From assembly GCF_014172405.1 (NCBI RefSeq), contig NZ_WNXC01000001.1, forward strand, positions 248,001 to 312,000: a stretch of 64,000 bases of DNA. Direction: 5' to 3'. This DNA is from Pedobacter gandavensis. Its GTDB lineage: Bacteria; Bacteroidota; Bacteroidia; Sphingobacteriales; Sphingobacteriaceae. The notes beneath the pieces are model-generated. The model ran no database searches. It had not been told where the DNA came from and saw only the letters and a list, made by a program, of their open reading frames with translations. The stretch's first letter is position 1; each line of letters starts with the position of its first letter. Positions 63,314-64,000 of this stretch are shown piece after piece. Both the position numbers and the translations under genes were made by a program.

Positions 63314-64000
63314 ATGGACAAGCTGGCGAAAAATAATGTTAAACTAGGTGCTTTTGTACTGGCCGGACTCATCGCGCTCCTGCTTACTTTTTATGGCATT
63401 GGAAAGAACAAAAGTATCTTTAACGCTAACTTTATGCTAAAAGTCCGGCTTTCCAATTCTAATGGTTTACTCAGCGGTAACAATGTGCTTTATTCAGGTA
63501 TACAGGCCGGAACTGTGAAAAAAATCACCATTTTAAACGATACCACGATTGAGTTGACCTTATCTGTTGACCATAAGTTAAAGCCTTTCATTCATAAAAA
63601 TGCCCTGGTTTCCATAGGAACCGAAGGGCTAATGGGAAATAAAGTGGTGCAAATTATTCCTGGGAAGGGAAAGGGATTACCTGTCGAAGATGGAGATCTG
63701 TTGCGTACCATCAAGAGTAAGAGTATGGACGATATGTTGCAAACCTTATCCAGAACAAATGAAAACATTGAGGATATTTCAGAAATGTTAAAGCAAATGG
63801 TTGTAGAAATTAATCAAAGTGCCATTCTTGGAATCATCAAAGATCAGCAAATAGGTAAAAGTTTAAAATCAACCCTGGATAATGTGAATGAAACGAGTGC
63901 CCAGGCTAAAGAACTGAGCCAGAATTTAAATCGGATGATTACCCAAGTGAAAAGAGGTAAAGGTGCAGCTGGACTACTCCTGACGGATACCAGTTTTGCA
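63314..64000 (+). CDS. mlaD: MlaD/MCE-domain lipid-binding protein, 3' end cut by window edge
   Basis: An MCE-family periplasmic lipid-binding protein with 229 codons visible. A membrane helix at about 10-31 (VKLGAFVLAGLIALLLTFYG) anchors it, and the MCE domain spans about 38-118 (MLKVRLSNSNGLLSGNNVLYS; GLMGNKVVQIIPG). A helical, coiled-coil tail begins near 130 and is open at the window edge. ATG 63314 follows the MlaF stop by two bases. It forms a ring complex with MlaE and MlaF to shuttle lipids between the membranes. Confidence 0.9.
   Translation, partial: MDKLAKNNVKLGAFVLAGLIALLLTFYGIGKNKSIFNANFMLKVRLSNSNGLLSGNNVLYSGIQAGTVKKITILNDTTIELTLSVDHKLKPFIHKNALVSIGTEGLMGNKVVQIIPGKGKGLPVEDGDLLRTIKSKSMDDMLQTLSRTNENIEDISEMLKQMVVEINQSAILGIIKDQQIGKSLKSTLDNVNETSAQAKELSQNLNRMITQVKRGKGAAGLLLTDTSFA

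Overview
The window looks like the chromosome of a Sphingobacteriaceae member, most likely Pedobacter or a close relative (phylum Bacteroidota). The evidence is low GC, outer-membrane beta-barrel and TonB-dependent receptors with N-terminal carboxypeptidase-regulatory-like domains, TAnnTTTG-type promoter -7 elements, scarce Shine-Dalgarno signals, LytTR and OmpR two-component systems, HxlR regulators and many exported glycoside enzymes. The genus is inferred from protein style only. I saw no rRNA, tRNA, CRISPR array, insertion sequence or prophage.

Layout. 0-2.3 kb: an aldo/keto reductase cut by the window edge, an exported cupin, a decayed two-component remnant and a VOC protein. 2.5-7 kb: an outer-membrane beta-barrel protein divergent from an OmpR-type kinase/regulator pair, with a three-copy 11-bp-phased repeat between them. 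7-12 kb: an exported adenosine-deaminase-like enzyme, then a redox group (flavin reductase, HxlR regulator, DsbA-like protein, FMN reductase, dodecin). 12-18 kb: a truncated sensor, DsbD, a cysteine-synthase-like enzyme divergent from an Lrp regulator, DUF2200 and a PfkB sugar kinase. 18-25 kb: an apparent phosphonate/organophosphate group (phosphonatase-like HAD hydrolase, HpnZ-like dehydrogenase, OPA-type transporter, then a lipoprotein phosphoesterase) followed by a di-haem peroxidase. 25-32 kb: DUF418 protein, LytTR/LytS pair, and a small cysteine protein with a siderophore-type receptor and a PepSY membrane protein. 32-39 kb: accessory genes, including a lipoprotein deiminase, an AraC regulator, a PAS/GAF kinase-like protein without an ATPase domain, and a MarR remnant. 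39-46 kb: GH110 alpha-1,3-galactosidase, an Imm22-like protein, an MscS channel, HxlR and an AlkD/AlkC-like HEAT protein. 46-53.5 kb: a leftward L-fucose operon (AraC, L-fuconate dehydratase, sodium symporter, lipoprotein mutarotase, SDR) ending in a GH36 alpha-galactosidase. 53.7-57.6 kb: a GMC oxidoreductase, ThuA and Gfo/Idh operon. 57.7-64 kb: a CPA1 antiporter, an aldo/keto reductase, a receiver-Crp fusion regulator, and a divergent Mla lipid-transport operon cut by the right edge.

How the parts fit. The right half is mainly carbohydrate salvage: galactosidases that could expose fucosylated sugars, an L-fucose route, and a sugar-oxidation operon. The left half mixes redox defence, envelope sensing and phosphorus acquisition. 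The less ordinary observations are: a paralogous two-component operon reduced by internal deletion to a kinase-start/regulator-end scar; a receiver-Crp regulator whose phospho-acceptor Asp is Asn, next to an FNR-like palindrome; a compact phosphonatase-like cassette retaining a candidate cap-domain Schiff-base lysine; and several truncated signalling genes. I did not find a wholly new system that the sequence alone can prove.
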